This document shows positions 60,584 to 64,000 of a stretch of 64,000 nucleotides of DNA, in pieces. The number at the start of each line of letters is the position of its first letter. Position 1 is the stretch's first letter. Both the position numbers and the translations under genes were made by a program. The notes below the pieces were generated by a model, which was not told where the DNA came from, made no database searches, and saw only the letters and a program-made list of their open reading frames with translations. The stretch comes from Pseudonocardia petroleophila (GTDB lineage Bacteria > Actinomycetota > Actinomycetes > Mycobacteriales > Pseudonocardiaceae): the NCBI RefSeq assembly GCF_014235185.1, contig NZ_CP060131.1, positions 4,471,501 to 4,535,500 on the forward strand, written 5' to 3'.

Positions 60584-63364
60584 ATGAGCCCCGCAGCCCG
60601 CACCCCCGCCGCCACCCCGCCCGCCGCGCCGCCGACGACGGGTCGCCGGCTGCTGTTGCTCGACGGTCACTCCCTGGCCTACCGGGCGTTCTTCGCCCTG
60701 CCCGCGGAGAACTTCCGCACGGGCACCGGCCAGACCACCAACGCGGTCTACGGGTTCACCTCGATGCTCATCAACCTGCTGCGCGACGAGGCGCCCACCC
60801 ACCTCGCGGTGGCCTTCGACGTCTCCCGGAAGACGTTCCGCTCGGAGCGGTTCACCGAGTACAAGGCCAACCGCTCGACGACCCCGGACGACTTCCGCGG
60901 CCAGGTCGACCTCATCAAGGAGGTCCTCACCGCGCTGGCGATCCCGTACTTCGCGGTCGACAACTTCGAGGCCGACGACGTCATCGCCACCCTGGCCACG
61001 CAGGCCGAGGCCGAGGGCTTCCAGGTGGCGATCACCACGGGCGACCGCGACGCGTTCCAGCTGGTCAGCGACAACGTGATGGTGCTCTACCCGACGCGCG
61101 GGGTGTCCGAGCTGGGCCGGATCGACCCGGCCGCGGTGATGGACCGCTACGGCCTCACCCCCACCCAGTACCCCGACTTCGCGGCGCTGCGCGGCGACCC
61201 CAGCGACAACCTGCCCAACATCCCCGGCGTCGGCGAGAAGACCGCGGCCAAGTGGGTGCGGGAGTTCGGCTCGCTCGCCGACCTCACCGACCGCGTCGAC
61301 GAGGTCAAGGGCAAGGCGGGCGACGCGCTGCGCGCCAACCTCGCCAACGTCCTGCTCAACCGCCAGCTCACCGAGCTCGTCCGCGACGTGCCGCTGCCCG
61401 CGGTGCCCGCGGAGCTGGAGGTGCGCCCGTGGGACCGCGACGCGGTGCACCGGCTGTTCGACGAGCTGGAGTTCCGGGTCCTGCGCGAGCGGCTGTTCTC
61501 CACGCTGGTCTCCGCGGAGCCGGAGGCCGAGGGCGGCATCGAGGTGCAGGGCGCCGCGGTGGAGCCGGGCGGGGTCCGGGCCTGGCTCGACGCGCACGCC
61601 CGCGACGGTCGCCGGGTCGGGCTCGCGTTCCACGGCATCACCGGCGGGGCCACCTCGGGCGACCTGGCGGGGATCGCACTGGCGGCGGGGGAGCCGTCGG
61701 TGGAGGCCCGGGCGGCCGGGGCCGACGCGGGCGTCCCGCAGGGCGGCTACCTCGACGTCACCGCGCTGACCCCCGACGACGAGGCCGCGCTCGGCGAGTG
61801 GTTGGCCGACGCGGGCGTGCCCAAGGCCGCGCACGACGCGAAGTCGGCCCTGCACGCCCTGCGCGGCCGGGGCTGGACGCTCGCCGGGCTCACCAGCGAC
61901 ACCGCGCTCGCGGCCTACCTCACCCGGCCGGGTCAGCGCAGCTTCGACCTGGCCGACCTCGCGCTGCGCCACCTGCGCCGCGAGCTGCGCGTCGACGGGG
62001 AGGACACGGGAGGGCAGCTCTCGCTCCTCGGCGGCGAGGAGGAGGCCGACGCCGCCCGCGCGACCGGGCAGATGGTCGCCGCGTCCGCGGTGGCCGAGCT
62101 GGCCGACGCCCTCGACGTCGAGCTGGCGGAGAAGGCGGCCACGTCCCTGCTCACCGGGCTGGAGCTGCCGCTGGAGTACGTGCTGGCCGACCTGGAGACC
62201 GCGGGCATCGCCGTCGACGGGGAGGCGCTGGCCGCGCTGGAGGCCGACTTCGCCGGCCAGGTGAAGCAGGCCGCCCAGGACGCGTACGCCGTCATCGGCA
62301 AGGAGATCAACCTCGGCTCGCCCAAGCAGCTGCAGGTGGTGCTGTTCGACGAGCTGAACATGCCGAAGACCAAGCGCACCAAGACCGGCTACACCACCGA
62401 CGCCGACGCGCTGCAGACGCTCTACGAGCAGACCGGCAACGAGTTCCTCCAGCACCTGCTGCTGCACCGCGACGCCACCCGGCTCAAGGTCACCGTCGAC
62501 GGGCTGCTCAAGTCGGTCGCCGACGACGGCCGCATCCACACCACCTACAGCCAGACGATCGCGGCCACCGGCCGGCTGTCCTCCACCGAGCCCAACCTGC
62601 AGAACGTGCCGATCCGCACCGCGGCCGGTCGCCGGATCCGGGAGACCTTCGTCGTGGGTCCCGGGTACGCGGAGCTGATGACGGCCGACTACAGCCAGAT
62701 CGAGATGCGGATCATGGCGCACCTGTCCGAGGACGCCGCGCTGATCGAGGCGTTCCGGTCGCGGCACGACTTCCACGCCGAGACCGCGGCGCGGGTGTTC
62801 TCCGTCGACGCCACGGAGGTCACGCCCGCCCAGCGCGCGAAGATCAAGGCGATGAACTACGGCCTGGCCTACGGCCTCTCCGCGTTCGGGCTGTCCAACC
62901 AGCTGCGGATCTCCACCGAGGAGGCCCGCGGCCTGATGGACGACTACTTCGCCGGGTTCGGCGGGATGCGCGACTACCTGGCAGGAGTCGTCGACCGGGC
63001 CCGCAAGGACGGCTTCACCGCCACGATCATGGACCGTCGCCGCTACCTGCCCGACCTCACCAGCGACAACCGCCAGCGCCGCGAGATGGCCGAGCGGATG
63101 GCGCTCAACGCCCCCATCCAGGGCAGCGCCGCCGACATCATCAAGGTCGCGATGCTCGGGGTGCACCGCGCCCTCACCGCCGAGGACCTGCGCAGCCGGA
63201 TGCTGCTGCAGGTCCACGACGAGCTGGTGCTGGAGGTGGCCGACGGCGAGCGCGAGCAGGTGGAGGCGCTCGTGCGCCGCGAGATGGCAGCGGCGGCGGA
63301 GCTGTCGGTGCCGCTGGAGGTGTCGGTCGGCTACGGCCGCAGCTGGGACGACGCGGCCCACTGA
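60584..63364 (+). CDS. polA: DNA polymerase I
   Basis: 926 aa. Residues 20-310: 5'-nuclease (LLLDGHSLAYRAFFALP, FEADDVIATLATQAE, GDPSDNLPNIPGVGEKTA). About 330-530: 3'-5' exonuclease-like domain with degenerate active site, as in mycobacterial PolA. About 540-926: polymerase with motif A TADYSQIEMRIMAHL, motif B AKIKAMNYGLAYG and motif C LQVHDELVLEV. It fills gaps and removes RNA primers. TAGACT at 60569-60574 is the likely -10, making the mRNA nearly leaderless at ATG 60584. Confidence 0.97.
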   Translation: MSPAARTPAATPPAAPPTTGRRLLLLDGHSLAYRAFFALPAENFRTGTGQTTNAVYGFTSMLINLLRDEAPTHLAVAFDVSRKTFRSERFTEYKANRSTTPDDFRGQVDLIKEVLTALAIPYFAVDNFEADDVIATLATQAEAEGFQVAITTGDRDAFQLVSDNVMVLYPTRGVSELGRIDPAAVMDRYGLTPTQYPDFAALRGDPSDNLPNIPGVGEKTAAKWVREFGSLADLTDRVDEVKGKAGDALRANLANVLLNRQLTELVRDVPLPAVPAELEVRPWDRDAVHRLFDELEFRVLRERLFSTLVSAEPEAEGGIEVQGAAVEPGGVRAWLDAHARDGRRVGLAFHGITGGATSGDLAGIALAAGEPSVEARAAGADAGVPQGGYLDVTALTPDDEAALGEWLADAGVPKAAHDAKSALHALRGRGWTLAGLTSDTALAAYLTRPGQRSFDLADLALRHLRRELRVDGEDTGGQLSLLGGEEEADAARATGQMVAASAVAELADALDVELAEKAATSLLTGLELPLEYVLADLETAGIAVDGEALAALEADFAGQVKQAAQDAYAVIGKEINLGSPKQLQVVLFDELNMPKTKRTKTGYTTDADALQTLYEQTGNEFLQHLLLHRDATRLKVTVDGLLKSVADDGRIHTTYSQTIAATGRLSSTEPNLQNVPIRTAAGRRIRETFVVGPGYAELMTADYSQIEMRIMAHLSEDAALIEAFRSRHDFHAETAARVFSVDATEVTPAQRAKIKAMNYGLAYGLSAFGLSNQLRISTEEARGLMDDYFAGFGGMRDYLAGVVDRARKDGFTATIMDRRRYLPDLTSDNRQRREMAERMALNAPIQGSAADIIKVAMLGVHRALTAEDLRSRMLLQVHDELVLEVADGEREQVEALVRREMAAAAELSVPLEVSVGYGRSWDDAAH

Positions 63365-63870
63365 GCGGGCGGGCCGCCGACCACGACGGGCCCGACGCGC
63401 AGCACCCCGTCGCTCAGCGGCTCGCAGCGCATCCCGCCCCGGCGGCGCAGCGCCCGGAACGCACCGGGGGCGAGGACGACGTCCATCCATGCGCACGGGT
63501 TCGCCGGGCGGTGGGTGCGGAAGCGGACCGGGCCGTCGCCGGAGTCGAGGGTGAACTCGGTGCCGCGGGGCAGGTCGTCGACCGCGAACCCGCGCAGCAC
63601 CACGGTGCGGCGGGTGAGCAGCGGGTCGGGCACGGCGGGGAGCCCGAGGTCGGCGGCCACCTGCTCCAGCGACTCGACGGCGAACACCGTCACCGAGGCG
63701 GTCCGGTGCGCGGCGTGGCCGAAGTAGCGGTCCCCGACGACGCCGAGCCCGGCGCGGACCTCGATGCAGGTGCGCGACCCGCCGTCGGGGTCGGGGAGGG
63801 GGCCGTCGGCGGGGCGTCCGGAGTAGGCGTGGACGGGGGAGGCGTGCAGCGCGACGATCTCCCCGTGCAT
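63331..63870 (-). CDS. MOSC domain protein
   Basis: 179 aa. MOSC features: IVALHASPVHAYSGRPADGP, GLGVVGDRYFGHAAHRTASV, and a C-terminal NPCAWMDVVLAPGAFRALRR, whose cysteine matches the conserved MOSC cysteine. Likely a sulfur- or molybdenum-cofactor-related domain in a stand-alone form, partner unknown. Its 3' end overlaps polA by 34 bases on the opposite strand. Confidence 0.85.
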   Translation of the reverse strand: MHGEIVALHASPVHAYSGRPADGPLPDPDGGSRTCIEVRAGLGVVGDRYFGHAAHRTASVTVFAVESLEQVAADLGLPAVPDPLLTRRTVVLRGFAVDDLPRGTEFTLDSGDGPVRFRTHRPANPCAWMDVVLAPGAFRALRRRGGMRCEPLSDGVLRVGPVVVGGPPAQWAASSQLRP

Positions 63871-63904
63871 GTCCCCGAGCCTACGGAGGGGCGCCGCGCG
63901 GAGA

Positions 63905-64000
63905 TCAGGGCGTGGCCGGTCGCCGGGCCACCAGCACCCGGGCCGGCGGCAGGTTCGCCCACACCGTCGAGCTGACGGCGACCTCGCCGAACCGGGCGCG
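63905..64000 (-). CDS. C-terminal end of an unidentified gene (cut by the window edge)
   Basis: 31 codons before a TGA at 63907-63905, reading FGEVAVSSTVWANLPPARVL and then VARRPATP. The tail resembles the end of a class I methyltransferase, but too little is visible to be sure. Frame choice rests on codon composition. Confidence 0.4.
   Translation of the reverse strand, partial: RARFGEVAVSSTVWANLPPARVLVARRPATP

Noticed and set aside
60338..63496. 1052-codon minus-strand frame antisense to polA
   Set aside because: Mirror frame of DNA polymerase I with His/Arg/Gly-rich, unstructured translation.
1..64000. CRISPR arrays, rRNA and tRNA genes
   Set aside because: No regularly spaced direct repeats of CRISPR type and no cloverleaf or rRNA-like sequence recognised by reading. 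A tRNA scan would settle it.

Overview
The window reads as a chromosome segment of a very GC-rich actinobacterium, most likely Pseudonocardia or a close relative. This is an inference. It rests on GC-rich third codon positions, frequent GTG starts, 4-bp GTGA/ATGA gene overlaps, many near-leaderless genes with TANNNT -10 boxes, a phosphatidylinositol mannoside (PIM) operon, and a cobalt-type nitrile hydratase resembling the well known Pseudonocardia enzyme. I saw no tRNA, rRNA, CRISPR array, transposase or integrase, and no gene-free stretch longer than 300 bases.

Layout. 0-5.9 kb: a conserved actinobacterial block, thrS (partial)-HIT-pgsA-patA-pimA-LemA-like-pdxS, matching the M. tuberculosis order around Rv2614c-Rv2606c. 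5.9-15.4 kb: a GH16 secreted protein with a strongly acidic linker, an XRE-cupin regulator divergent from azlCD, an SDR-type protein, an MFS exporter, EF-G2 and an ACT-domain malic enzyme. 15.5 kb: pdxT, which normally sits next to pdxS. 16.2-23.3 kb: an AbiEi-like protein, a CtpC-type metal ATPase with a PacL-like partner, larEBC for the nickel-pincer cofactor, OsmC and a small orphan.

23.3-42.5 kb is the most unusual part: a catabolic or biosynthetic supercluster joined by a shared promoter module. It holds four genes of the Nit1C (nitrogen-starvation/nitrilase) type: a PurM-like protein, an Sll0783-like protein, a radical SAM protein and a GNAT. A GT4 glycosyltransferase often found with them is also present. 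In place of the usual nitrilase there is a complete cobalt nitrile hydratase (beta, alpha, activator). Mixed in are a ComA-like phosphosulfolactate synthase, a fumarase-superfamily lyase fused to a PLP desulfhydrase-like domain, an argininosuccinate-lyase-like protein, the whole AllF/AllG/AllH oxamate transcarbamylase set with a carbamate kinase, a flavoprotein, an XRE-cupin regulator and several orphan families. A plausible logic is nitrile to amide conversion, then carbamoyl transfer giving carbamoyl phosphate and ATP, but the substrate is unknown.

42.5-46.4 kb: a large SARP/AAA/TPR regulator divergent from yebC, the next gene of the ancestral pdxT-yebC block. 46.6-50.8 kb: a GrpE-like/Hsp70/FN3-protein trio. 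50.9-58.9 kb: a Ter stress cluster, with TerC-like and TerD on one strand facing a seven-gene TerD-TerA-like-CitE-like-PRTase/TRSP-StiP-HAD-TerB operon. 59-64 kb: a GNAT, a membrane protein, polA, a MOSC protein and a partial gene.

Two families of long palindromes act mostly as bidirectional terminators between convergent genes. One copy of each family lies in frame inside a coding region, in each case in the linker between two protein domains (27298-27339 and 55542-55592).
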